A DNA stretch of 64,000 nucleotides from Niabella sp. (GTDB lineage: Bacteria > Bacteroidota > Bacteroidia > Chitinophagales > Chitinophagaceae), in the NCBI GenBank assembly GCA_027493055.1, contig JAPUDO010000015.1, positions 1-64,000 of the forward strand, written 5' to 3'. Under the pieces are notes generated by a model. The model had not been told where the DNA came from and did not search any database. It saw nothing but the letters and a program-made list of their open reading frames with translations. Below are positions 18,735-28,226 of the stretch, in pieces (position 1 is the first letter of the stretch; each line of letters begins with the position of its first letter). The translations under genes and the position numbers were made by a program.

Positions 18735-20621
18735 ATGAAAAAATATGTTGAAAAAATACTGTTGCCTGCGGTTGTTATGCTGCTTATTGTAGGCGCAGTT
18801 TCCTGTAAGAAGTATTTAGATAAACCACCGGTGTCTGATATTGATGATACGGAAGCTTTTAAAAATTTCAGGAATTTTCAGGGTTTTACTGAAGAACTGT
18901 ACAGCTCTATTCCACTGCTTACAGCAGTTGGATCTCATAATGACTGGAATTTTGCTGATGATGACTATTGGGAACCGACAGAAACTCGTGTTCTCGCGTA
19001 TAACATAGATCAGGGCGATTATTGGGGATGGAATACAGCAATTTTTGGCTCCTGGTTTAAAAATGGAGGAAATCCTTCCAGTCAGGTAAGGGGAGATAAA
19101 GGTAATCTATGGGGTTTGGCCTGGTATGCCATCCGCAAGGCCAATATTGGGTTGGCCAATCTGGATAAACTTACCGAGGCTACACCAGAAGAGAAAAATC
19201 TTATAGCCGGACAGCTATACTTCTTCAGAGGTTGGTTTCATTTTATGCTGATGCAATATTGGGGTGGCCTTCCCTATATTGATGTGGTGTTACCAGCGGG
19301 TGAACCGGCCCGGTTGCCACGACTAAGCTACCAGGAAACAGCCGATAAAGTAGCCCTTGACCTGCAAAAAGCAGCAGATATGCTCCCAATAAACTGGGAT
19401 CAAACCGTTGCAGGTATGCAAACATTGGGTAACAACAATTTTAGGGCTAATAAAATTATGGCTTTGGCATACCTTGGAAAAAACTGGCTTTGGGCAGGAA
19501 GTCCTTTAATGAATAAAGCCTCAACCGGCAATAGTTCTTACAATGTTGATTACTGTAAAAAAGCAGCAGATGTTCTGGCACAGGCTTTACAGATTACTGA
19601 ATCTACAGGCAGGTACGAACTGGCGCCTTTCTCTCAATACACGGAATTATTTTATACGTTTAATTCAAATAGAATACCCGGCCTTAAAGAAGCCATTTTT
19701 ATGGAAAATATGGCTGAAGCTAATGGTGGCCGCTGGCGCTGGAACCAGGTGAATGATTATCGTCCAATGACCATTAATAATTCGGGTATTAAAGTATATC
19801 CCACTGCTAATTATGTAGATTTTTATGGAATGGCAAACGGTCTGCCTATTACGAATCCCGAGCAGGCGGATCCAGAGTCGGGTTATAACCCTGCATATCC
19901 CTGGAAAGGCAGAGATCCGCGCTTTTATCACGATATAATTTTTGACGGCATAAAATGCGTAAATAATGCGGGCAGTGTGGGTAATAATGATAAAAGACAG
20001 TATGCCAGCCTTTACACTGGTGGATTATACAGAACAGATAATGCAACTAAAGCCGTTTTTACCGGGTATATGAACGCCAAGTTTACATCTAAGCTTATGA
20101 ACGATTGGGATGGTTATAAGGAGAACAATGTAATGGTGTTAAGCCTTATGCGCCTGGCTGATGTATATCTTTTATATGCCGAGGCAACAGCAGTGGGCTA
20201 TAATGCGCCCCAAGCCAAAGGAGCGGGTTATGCACTCTCAGCTGAAGATGCAGTAAATAAAGTGCGGGCACGTGCCGGAATAGGTAATGTAAATACAAAA
20301 TTCCTTACTAATACCACCGAGTTTTTAAAAGAGTTGCGTAGGGAACGTTCCGTTGAATTAGCTTTTGAAGGTCACCGTTTTGTAGATCTGCGTCGCTGGC
20401 TAATGCTTACGCAAAGCCCTTATACGCTAAAAAAAGCCATCCAATTTGACAGGGATACTCCTGATGCTCAGGTTTATGCCGATCCTGTTAACGCGAAGGT
20501 GAAAAACTTCAGGGAAACTGTTTTGTTTGAACGAAAATTTACCGACAAACATTATTGGTTTCCATTTCTCCTCAACGATGTTAATATATACCCTGAATTT
20601 AACCAAAACCCAGGTTGGTAA
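18735..20621 (+). CDS. SusD-like glycan-binding lipoprotein 1
   Basis: A 628-residue RagB/SusD lipoprotein. The signal peptide ends at a lipobox (AVSC-KKYLDKPP), so the mature Cys is lipidated and the protein sits on the cell surface as the lid of its SusC partner. Typical SusD signatures are present: an N-terminal TPR-like helical core (AWYAIRKANIGLANLD, LYFFRGWFHFMLMQYWGG) and a C-terminal ELRRERSVELAFEGHRFVDLRRW segment. It pairs with the preceding SusC. Its stop lies 20 bp before the preferred start of the second SusC. Confidence 0.93.
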   Translation: MKKYVEKILLPAVVMLLIVGAVSCKKYLDKPPVSDIDDTEAFKNFRNFQGFTEELYSSIPLLTAVGSHNDWNFADDDYWEPTETRVLAYNIDQGDYWGWNTAIFGSWFKNGGNPSSQVRGDKGNLWGLAWYAIRKANIGLANLDKLTEATPEEKNLIAGQLYFFRGWFHFMLMQYWGGLPYIDVVLPAGEPARLPRLSYQETADKVALDLQKAADMLPINWDQTVAGMQTLGNNNFRANKIMALAYLGKNWLWAGSPLMNKASTGNSSYNVDYCKKAADVLAQALQITESTGRYELAPFSQYTELFYTFNSNRIPGLKEAIFMENMAEANGGRWRWNQVNDYRPMTINNSGIKVYPTANYVDFYGMANGLPITNPEQADPESGYNPAYPWKGRDPRFYHDIIFDGIKCVNNAGSVGNNDKRQYASLYTGGLYRTDNATKAVFTGYMNAKFTSKLMNDWDGYKENNVMVLSLMRLADVYLLYAEATAVGYNAPQAKGAGYALSAEDAVNKVRARAGIGNVNTKFLTNTTEFLKELRRERSVELAFEGHRFVDLRRWLMLTQSPYTLKKAIQFDRDTPDAQVYADPVNAKVKNFRETVLFERKFTDKHYWFPFLLNDVNIYPEFNQNPGW

Positions 20622-20641
20622 TTATAAAAAATACTGATAAA

Positions 20642-23554
20642 ATGATGAAAAATAATATAAAAGCTTTCTGCGTTTTTCTCACCATGTCTGTTGTGGGTAT
20701 TATGGGAGTAAATGCACAGGATGATGCTGACAGTATCAGGTCTATTCCAAACAATAATGACAGTCTTGTTAATGTGGCTTTTGGTAAAACAGCCAGGAGA
20801 GATTTGTTGGGAGCAATTTCTTCCGTTAATGTATCTGAGGTATTAACGAAAAGCTATGGTACCTATAGCCTGGATAACCTGCAAAGTTTTGTAGGTGGTT
20901 ACAACGGTAATATATGGGGACAAGGGGCCTTGGTACTGGTAGACGGTGTTCCTCGTAATGCTTCTGATGTACGTATGGTGGAAATAGCGTCCGTTTCAGT
21001 TTTGAAAGGGGCTAATGCAGTAGCTCTTTATGGAAGTACTGCATCAAAAGGTGTTGTGCTTATTACTACAAAAAGAGGAGTGGCTAAACCGCTCAGTATT
21101 GACGTAAGAGTTAATACCGGTTTAAATACACCCAAAAGGTATCCTGATTATTTGAATGCAGCAGAGTATATGACCTTGTATAATGAAGCGTCAAGAAATG
21201 ATGGTATAGCTGAACGATACTCACAGGAAGAAATTTACAATACTTCTACTGGAAAAAATCCTTACAGGTATCCGGATCTTAATTTTTTCTCTGCCGATTA
21301 TCTTAAAAAAGCCTACTCGAAATCGGATTTAACTACTGAGATATCAGGGGGCAATGAGAACGCGAGGTATTACTCCAATATCGGGTTTTCGTATAACAAC
21401 AGTCTGATGAATTTAGGCGAGTCCAGGAAAAATAATGATGTTGTACTAAATATACGTACCAATGTAGATATGAACCTGACCAAATGGTTAAAAGCATCAA
21501 CAGATGCGGTAGCCAATGTATCCAATAGTTTTTACAGGAGGGGAGATTTTTGGGGCGCTTCAGCATCAGTACGCCCTAACCTGTTTTCACCATACGTTCC
21601 AATAAGTATGTTGGACACGACTAATAGTAATATTAGAAGCTATTTGGAAAATAGCAATAATATTATTGATGGTAAATACTTATTGGGAGGTATTTCTACG
21701 AATCAGACAAACGAGCTTTCTCAAATGCTGGCATCGGGCTATATTAAAAACAAAAACAGGACGTTTATGTTTAATGTGGGTGCCGAAGCTGATTTAAATT
21801 CCATACTAAAAGGTTTGTCTTTCAATGCAAAGTACAGTATGGATTATACTTCGCGTTATACCGAGGGTTATACTGTGGGTTATGCTACTTATGAACCCGC
21901 CTGGATGTCAATTGATGGAGGCGACGATTTAATTACCAACCTGGTAAAGTATGGTAATGATGCGTCCTCAACGAATGAGTTTATTGGTACAACGCTTTAT
22001 TATCAGATAACATCTGCTGCTACACAGTTCAATTACAAGCGTACATTTGATAATAAGCACAATGTTACTGCCTCATTATTAGGATGGGGATATATTTCAC
22101 AATTTTCCAGTGATCCTGATACCAATGGGGGCGGGGGAGATTATCATCCTAAAAGGAATACCAATCTTGGTTTTCAGGCAGGTTATAATTTTCTTCACAG
22201 GTATTACTTTGATTTTACCGGGAATATGGTACATTCTGCAAAACTCCCGGAAAATAATCGTAATGCATTTTCACCAACACTTACTGTTGGGTGGCGTATG
22301 AGCGATGAAGCGTTTTTTAAAAACAATCTTTCATTTGTGGATGACCTTAAGATCAATGCATCTTATGCTTCATTAAAGCAGGATATTGATATTACCGGAA
22401 CCAGACAAAATGGAGATCCTACCGACTATTATTTATATCAGGGATATTATGGTAATACCGGAGCTTTGGGTGGCTGGTATCAATGGCGCGATGGTGTAGC
22501 CGGTGGCTGGACTACCTTATCTGGCCAGGGCGCCAACCCTAATCTTACTTTTATTGAACGTAAAGAATTCAGGATTGGGTTAGATGGTTCATTGTTTAGA
22601 AGACTGGTTACATTTGATGTTAATTATTTTACCCAAAAAACCAACGGGTTGCTTACAAGAGGCGGATCAACTATTTACCCATCTTACTTTACTGGTTCAG
22701 GATCTTTTCTTCCTTTTCTCAATTATAATAATGATAAGCGCACAGGTGTAGATTTCTCTGTAAACTTTAATAGTAAAGTAGGAGAGCTGTATTATTCTTT
22801 TGGGGTTAACGGTATGTACTATAATTCAGAGGCGGCGCGCCGGGACGAAGTTTACTTAGATGATTATCAGAATAGGGCAGGAAAACCTCTGGATGCTTAT
22901 TGGGGATTATTGGCCGAGGGGATTTTTATGGATCAGGCTGATATAGATAACCATGCCAGGCAAACTTTCAGTGCTTATGGACCTGGGGATATTAAATATA
23001 AAGATGTAAATAGTGATGGTATAATTGACAGCAGGGATGAGGTTGACCTGGGAAAGAATGGCTGGGCAGTATCACCATTTACGTATGGGTTAAATTTTAC
23101 TTTAAAGTATAAAAGGATTACGCTATTTGCTTTGGGATCGGGACAAAACGGGTCAATTGGTTTTAAGAATAATAACTATTTCTGGGTAAATGGTACCAGG
23201 AAATATTCTGATGTGGTCCTTGACCGAACTACTATCCAAAAGAATGTTGCGGGTGAATGGGAAGTGGCTCAATTAGGCTCTTATCCACGCTTAACCACTA
23301 CAGGAAATACTAACAATTATCGAAACTCCACATTCTGGATGTATAAGAATGATCGGTTTAATTTGAGCAGAGTACAGCTTACTTATGATTTTAACGATGC
23401 GGTTTTTAAGAAATCCTTTGTTCATGCTTTAAGTATATATGTGAATGGAGACAACCTGTTAGTCTTATCCAAAGAGCGTAAAATGATGGAAACGAATTAT
23501 GGATCAGCTCCACAATATCGTTTTTATAACATTGGCTTAAAAGCTACTTTTTAA
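20642..23554 (+). CDS. SusC-like TonB-dependent transporter 2 (short N-terminus)
   Basis: A roughly 970-residue SusC-type transporter with a signal peptide (...MGVNAQ) but, unlike SusC1, no carboxypeptidase-regulatory-like domain: the plug begins soon after the signal peptide (AFGKTARRDLLGAISSVNV) and shows the LVDGVPRNASDVRMVEIASV motif. The barrel follows to the C-terminus (YRFYNIGLKATF). I prefer ATG 20642 (MMKNNIKAF) to the in-frame ATG at 20615, which overlaps susD1 and adds residues that spoil the signal peptide. The lack of the N-terminal extension suggests a different mode of TonB coupling or family branch. It forms the second SusC/D pair with the next gene. Confidence 0.9.
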   Translation: MMKNNIKAFCVFLTMSVVGIMGVNAQDDADSIRSIPNNNDSLVNVAFGKTARRDLLGAISSVNVSEVLTKSYGTYSLDNLQSFVGGYNGNIWGQGALVLVDGVPRNASDVRMVEIASVSVLKGANAVALYGSTASKGVVLITTKRGVAKPLSIDVRVNTGLNTPKRYPDYLNAAEYMTLYNEASRNDGIAERYSQEEIYNTSTGKNPYRYPDLNFFSADYLKKAYSKSDLTTEISGGNENARYYSNIGFSYNNSLMNLGESRKNNDVVLNIRTNVDMNLTKWLKASTDAVANVSNSFYRRGDFWGASASVRPNLFSPYVPISMLDTTNSNIRSYLENSNNIIDGKYLLGGISTNQTNELSQMLASGYIKNKNRTFMFNVGAEADLNSILKGLSFNAKYSMDYTSRYTEGYTVGYATYEPAWMSIDGGDDLITNLVKYGNDASSTNEFIGTTLYYQITSAATQFNYKRTFDNKHNVTASLLGWGYISQFSSDPDTNGGGGDYHPKRNTNLGFQAGYNFLHRYYFDFTGNMVHSAKLPENNRNAFSPTLTVGWRMSDEAFFKNNLSFVDDLKINASYASLKQDIDITGTRQNGDPTDYYLYQGYYGNTGALGGWYQWRDGVAGGWTTLSGQGANPNLTFIERKEFRIGLDGSLFRRLVTFDVNYFTQKTNGLLTRGGSTIYPSYFTGSGSFLPFLNYNNDKRTGVDFSVNFNSKVGELYYSFGVNGMYYNSEAARRDEVYLDDYQNRAGKPLDAYWGLLAEGIFMDQADIDNHARQTFSAYGPGDIKYKDVNSDGIIDSRDEVDLGKNGWAVSPFTYGLNFTLKYKRITLFALGSGQNGSIGFKNNNYFWVNGTRKYSDVVLDRTTIQKNVAGEWEVAQLGSYPRLTTTGNTNNYRNSTFWMYKNDRFNLSRVQLTYDFNDAVFKKSFVHALSIYVNGDNLLVLSKERKMMETNYGSAPQYRFYNIGLKATF

Positions 23555-23661
23555 AATGAATAAATTAAACGCATTACAATATGAAACGGAGCCTGATAAA
23601 ATATCCTCATAAAGTGAGGCATATATACATAGTCTTATCCAACCTAAAGACAAATAAAAAT

Positions 23662-25434
23662 ATGCGGATGAAAAAAAATGTATTACTGATTTTTGCATTT
23701 GTACTGATGCTTACTGGCTGTAAGAAATGGCTGGAACCTGAACCGGAAAACCTTAAAACGGTTGAGCAGATGTATACAGACCCCAGTTATGCACAAGGTT
23801 TTCTTATAAATGCTTACCGTACTATTCCCGGGTATTACGATAATAGCGATTATGCTACTGATGATGCTGTTACGAATCAAAAAAACCACAGCTATTTGCA
23901 AATAGCAACCGGTTCGTGGACATCAGCAAATAATCCAACGAATATATGGGGCCAGTCGTATGGTGCTATGCAGTATCTTAATCTTTTTCTGGCAAATGTA
24001 GATAAGGTTGCGTGGGCAGTCGATGATGAGGCTGCAAAGCTGTTTAACATGCGCATGCGGGGTGAGGCTTACGGTTTGAGAGCGCTGTATATGTATTTTC
24101 TGCTTAGGAATTTTGGCGGATATACTGCTGATGGCCAATTATTAGGCGTGCCTGTTATTACTGAGTTTCAAACCAGTACTTCGGATTTTAACCAGCCCCG
24201 TGCCAGTTTTGAGGATTGCGTAAAACAGATTTATAAAGATTTGGATAGTGCAGAGGCTTATTTACCTACCGAATATAATGATGTTACCAATTTGAGTCAA
24301 ATTCCCGCTCGTTTTCAATCAGCAACCCAAAATCCTTCTGTTTATAATAGGGTAATGGGACAGTATGCCCGGCAGCTGTTTAACGGGCTGATCGCAAAAT
24401 CTTTTCGTGCCAGAACTGCACTATTGGCCGCCAGTCCGGCTTTTCAAAGTAGTGCTAATTCGGTCACCTGGGGTAATGCTGCCGATAATGCTGCTGCAGT
24501 TATTGATTACAAAGGAGGCATTAATGGTTTGGCAGCAAATGGTGTGACTTATTATACCAATACGGGAGAAATAGATGCATTAAGTGGTGGTACTAATCCC
24601 CCCGAAATTATATGGAGAGAAAACCTTTCAAATAATGGCGATCAGGAAGCTCAAAACTATCCGCCCGGTTTATTTGGCACGGGGTATATGAATCCCACCC
24701 AAAACTTAGTAGATGCGTTTCCAATGGCTAATGGATATCCGATTGGTAATTCAGCCAGTGGCTATAGTGCATCAGCACCTTATACAAACAGGGATCCCCG
24801 CCTCGCTAACTATATTATTTATAACGGGAGTACGGCTGGTGTTTCTAATACTGTAATCAACACCGGAAGTGCATCAGGTACAGATAATGGTATCAATGTA
24901 AGGGAAACATCAACCCGAACTGGTTATTACATGAAAAAAAGACTTCGTATGGATGTAAACAGAAATCCTTCTGCTACCAGTAATAAAAATCATTATATCC
25001 CCCGTATTCGTTATACCGAAATGTACCTGGTTTATGCAGAGGCCGCTAATGAGGCATGGGGCCCAACCGGAGCCGGTGGACATGCATACTCTTCTTACGA
25101 TGTGATAAAAGCTATACGAAAAAGAGCAGGTGTTGGCACTGCCAATGGTGACCCTTATCTGGAAGAATGTAAAGCTGATAAAAATAAAATGAGGGAATTG
25201 ATTCGCAACGAACGCCGTTTGGAATTGTGCTTTGAAAGTTTTCGTTTTTGGGATTTACGCCGTTGGAAACTTAATCTTAATGAGACCGCACGCGGTATGG
25301 ATATAAATGGCTCCAATTATAATCCTATTAGTGTTGAAAGCAGAGACTACCAGGATTACATGTACTACGGTCCGGTCCCATACTCAGAGCTGCTGAAATA
25401 TAGCAATTTACGGCAAAACAAAGGATGGAATTAA
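23662..25434 (+). CDS. SusD-like glycan-binding lipoprotein 2
   Basis: A 590-residue SusD/RagB lipoprotein. The start at 23662 (MRMKKNVLL) gives a clean signal peptide and lipobox (MLTGC-KKWLEPEPEN); an earlier in-frame ATG at 23581 would add a basic 27-residue extension and is less likely. SusD hallmarks include MRGEAYGLRALYMYFLLRNF and a C-terminal NERRLELCFESFRFWDLRRW. It is more distantly related to SusD1 than a recent duplicate would be. It probably caps SusC2. A 56-bp gap leads to the DUF1735 gene. Confidence 0.91.
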   Translation: MRMKKNVLLIFAFVLMLTGCKKWLEPEPENLKTVEQMYTDPSYAQGFLINAYRTIPGYYDNSDYATDDAVTNQKNHSYLQIATGSWTSANNPTNIWGQSYGAMQYLNLFLANVDKVAWAVDDEAAKLFNMRMRGEAYGLRALYMYFLLRNFGGYTADGQLLGVPVITEFQTSTSDFNQPRASFEDCVKQIYKDLDSAEAYLPTEYNDVTNLSQIPARFQSATQNPSVYNRVMGQYARQLFNGLIAKSFRARTALLAASPAFQSSANSVTWGNAADNAAAVIDYKGGINGLAANGVTYYTNTGEIDALSGGTNPPEIIWRENLSNNGDQEAQNYPPGLFGTGYMNPTQNLVDAFPMANGYPIGNSASGYSASAPYTNRDPRLANYIIYNGSTAGVSNTVINTGSASGTDNGINVRETSTRTGYYMKKRLRMDVNRNPSATSNKNHYIPRIRYTEMYLVYAEAANEAWGPTGAGGHAYSSYDVIKAIRKRAGVGTANGDPYLEECKADKNKMRELIRNERRLELCFESFRFWDLRRWKLNLNETARGMDINGSNYNPISVESRDYQDYMYYGPVPYSELLKYSNLRQNKGWN

Positions 25435-25490
25435 AATTGTCTTATATCTGGCAACTTCCATTTGGCTAAAAATAAATAAAAAATTTGCAA

Positions 25491-26480
25491 ATGAAAAAGA
25501 ATGAAAATATAAAATGGATTATAGGTGTTTGTAGCTTGTTGGTGTTAAGTAGCGGGTGCCTTAAAAATAAAGATATTGTTCACCCTGATTTCGACCATAG
25601 TGCTGTTTATTTTGCCAACCAATACCCCGTGAGAACAATTGTTTTGGGAGAAGACCTAAACGTTGATAACTCGCTGGATAATGAACATAAAGTAGAGATT
25701 AAGGCAGTTTTGGCCGGAGTACGGGACAATAAGAATAATGTATCAATAGGCTTTAATGTAGATGAATCTCTTTTGAATAACTTATATTTTAGCGCAAACG
25801 GTTCGAAAATTGTACCTATGCCTGCCAATTATTACACCCTGGCTTCTGATAAAATAAACATTACTCCGGGTAATATCATCGGCGGTGTGCAGGTGCAGCT
25901 TACGGATGCTTTTTTTGCAGATCCGCTATCGCTTATAAATACTTATGTTGTACCTCTTAAAATGAGTAATGTACAAAATGCTGATTCTATTTTATCCACA
26001 AAAAATTTCGTGCTTTACGCCTTGAAATTTGTAAACCCCTGGCACGGAAACTATCTGCGTCGTGGTAAGGATGTTATTACCTATCAAGGTGAAACCTCCT
26101 CCAAAGATACTGTAAGACACAAGCAATATGTTGAAAATGACGAAGTCAATAAGTTATCTACACGTTCATATACTGAAATAAATTTTCCTGTCATTTTTAA
26201 AGATAAATCCGGAGTTAACAATACTGTTACATTGGTTCTAAAATTTGGAAGTGACGGTATATGTACAATAACATCAGGTACATCAGGTGTTACTGCTTCA
26301 GGTAATGGCGCCTTTGTTAAAAAAGGCGAAAAAAAGAGTTGGGGTAATATAGACAGGGATGCTCTTTACTTAGATTATCAGGTATCGATACCCAATAAGC
26401 TAAATACAGTAACCAAAGATACTTTAGTGATGCGCGATCGTGCCATCACTTCAGAATATTTTACACCGGTTATCAAATAA
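25491..26480 (+). CDS. DUF1735/DUF4361-type surface lipoprotein (XusE position)
   Basis: A 329-residue lipoprotein (signal peptide ending LVLSSGC). The N-terminal part (about 45-170), with VGIGFNVDES- and YYTLASDKINITPG-like segments, fits DUF1735, an Ig-like domain of surface glycan-binding proteins; the C-terminal half (about 180-329, with NPWHGNYLRRGKD) fits DUF4361. It is expected to help capture polysaccharide at the surface. It occupies the place of XusE in Prevotella xylan clusters (after two SusC/D pairs and before a GH10). Start ATG 25491 is chosen over an upstream in-frame TTG. Family assignment is from recall of the domain pattern. Confidence 0.75.
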   Translation: MKKNENIKWIIGVCSLLVLSSGCLKNKDIVHPDFDHSAVYFANQYPVRTIVLGEDLNVDNSLDNEHKVEIKAVLAGVRDNKNNVSIGFNVDESLLNNLYFSANGSKIVPMPANYYTLASDKINITPGNIIGGVQVQLTDAFFADPLSLINTYVVPLKMSNVQNADSILSTKNFVLYALKFVNPWHGNYLRRGKDVITYQGETSSKDTVRHKQYVENDEVNKLSTRSYTEINFPVIFKDKSGVNNTVTLVLKFGSDGICTITSGTSGVTASGNGAFVKKGEKKSWGNIDRDALYLDYQVSIPNKLNTVTKDTLVMRDRAITSEYFTPVIK

Positions 26481-26500
26481 AATATTGAAATACTTTTATT

Positions 26501-28216
26501 ATGAATAAGTTTAATAAAAAATTATATTCAGGGTTTCTTCTTTTTATCACAGCCTCTATCCTTACAGGCGGCTGTGGAAAATTTCCAGCACGGGAATTTG
26601 AAGTGGATAAGCCGCAAAGCTTGGTTGACCAGGAGGAATTGAATTCCTATAACGCGCTCAAAACTTATGTGGATTATAGCAGTCAGCCGAATTTTAAATT
26701 AGGTGTTGAGCTGGGATTTAATGATGTTGTAAACAATTCTATATTGTATAAACTGGTTCCAAAGCATTTTGATCAAATTAGCTTTACATCGTTAAATCAT
26801 GTTGATTATGTGCAGGCTGATGGCAAGGTTTCCGTAGAAAGTTTTAATAAGGCATTAAATGCCAATGAGCCATATAGTATGCCTGTATATGCTGGTCAGC
26901 TTGTGTGGCATAGCCAGCAACGTGCTGCCTATTTAAACAGTTTGATAGCAAATGTAGTATTACCTGGCGTGTCAGGATCTGACGTTTTAGTGAATTTTGA
27001 AAATAATTCGATTGGCGATACTTATCCTGCTACTTCCTCCGCGGCATCGGCCACAATTGTAGCTGATCCTGATGGTAAAAGTGGTAAAGCAATTCGCATA
27101 TTAAAGGTTACAGGGACTGCCTACCCCCAATTCAATATTACATTGCCTGGAGGGCGTAAGCTGGGATATTATAAAAATATTATGGTGGATTTTAAAGGTG
27201 GCACTTGTTGCGGATATTACGGAGCCGGGATGCAGGCTGCTATATCCACTACATTGGGACCTGTTACGTTAAAGGGATACGGAGGCCCGTCAAGTTTTGG
27301 TATAGCTGCTGATCAGTGGGGGCGGGGAATGATTAAATTACCTGTTGCAACGCTCAATCTGACTGATGAACAAAAAGAGCTTACTTCGTTTGTGTTAACC
27401 ATTGGTTCTAATACTGGTAGTCCGGACTATCTGCTTGATAATATCACCATGGATTGGGAGATACCTGGACAGACAATTATAAAGACGCCCGAAGAAAAAG
27501 CTGTAATTATCAGGGGAGAGCTGGAGAAATGGATAAAAGCAGTAGCTGAAGCTGGCAAAGGGCGTGTTAAATCCTGGAGTGTTATATACCAGCCAATAGA
27601 TGAAACCAATCCGTCAACATTGCGTAGCGGCACAGGTATTGGCACACTTCCTGATAATACATTTTATTGGCAGGATTATTTAGGTAAAGACTATGCTGCA
27701 ATTGCTATAGCAATGGTAAAGCAATACAGCAGTGCTGATGATAAAATCTTTTTTACGGAAACTAACCTGGTAGATAATCCTGCTAAAATTCATGGGCTTA
27801 CAGCTCTCATTGAGTACACCGAAGCAAAAGGGGTAAAGGTGGATGGTATTGCTACAGAATTAGCTCTAAATATTGCATCGGACAGGCAGAAAATAGAAAC
27901 CATGTTAAGCGTACTGGCTGCAACTGGTAAATTGATTAAGATAGCCTCTCTTGATATAGGCATAAATGCATCAAAAAGCCAGGCAACTGACGGACTTTAT
28001 AAGCAGCAGGCTGATATGTACAAATGGTTTGTTGAAGCCTATCTTAGGTTAATTCCTGCAAATAAAAGGGCTGGTATTACATTTAGAAGCCCGGTAGATC
28101 AAAGTGCTTCTTCTGCCTGGAGAGCCAATGAGCCGGTAGGTTTATGGACGGATCAATTTCTTCGTAAAAAGGCCTATGCCGCTGTTGCCGATGCTTTTTA
28201 TGGACTGCATAAATAA
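26501..28216 (+). CDS. GH10-like lipoprotein with inserted CBM, catalytically inactive
   Basis: A 571-residue lipoprotein (lipobox LTGGC-GKFPA) with GH10 xylanase fold markers split by a carbohydrate-binding module (about 155-325, with the DNITMDWE end). Active Bacteroidota relatives carry WDVVNEP and a xELDIG segment. Here these read WSVIYQP and IASLDIG, so the acid/base Glu is Q364 and the nucleophile Glu is S483. The usual active-site Asn before the acid/base and the His of the TQMHI strand are also gone (IATELAL), whereas the LVWHSQ motif is kept. It therefore probably binds xylan rather than cutting it, acting as a surface glycan-binding protein. It lies 20 bp after the DUF1735 gene and 10 bp before GH30. 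Confidence 0.82.
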   Translation: MNKFNKKLYSGFLLFITASILTGGCGKFPAREFEVDKPQSLVDQEELNSYNALKTYVDYSSQPNFKLGVELGFNDVVNNSILYKLVPKHFDQISFTSLNHVDYVQADGKVSVESFNKALNANEPYSMPVYAGQLVWHSQQRAAYLNSLIANVVLPGVSGSDVLVNFENNSIGDTYPATSSAASATIVADPDGKSGKAIRILKVTGTAYPQFNITLPGGRKLGYYKNIMVDFKGGTCCGYYGAGMQAAISTTLGPVTLKGYGGPSSFGIAADQWGRGMIKLPVATLNLTDEQKELTSFVLTIGSNTGSPDYLLDNITMDWEIPGQTIIKTPEEKAVIIRGELEKWIKAVAEAGKGRVKSWSVIYQPIDETNPSTLRSGTGIGTLPDNTFYWQDYLGKDYAAIAIAMVKQYSSADDKIFFTETNLVDNPAKIHGLTALIEYTEAKGVKVDGIATELALNIASDRQKIETMLSVLAATGKLIKIASLDIGINASKSQATDGLYKQQADMYKWFVEAYLRLIPANKRAGITFRSPVDQSASSAWRANEPVGLWTDQFLRKKAYAAVADAFYGLHK

Positions 28217-28226
28217 AGAGGTTTCT

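Noticed and set aside
20615..20641. Upstream start for the second SusC
   Set aside because: Overlaps susD1 and adds a charged extension before an otherwise clean signal peptide.
28176..28226. Upstream start for GH30
   Set aside because: Lies within the GH10-like gene; the signal peptide and lipobox begin properly from 28227.
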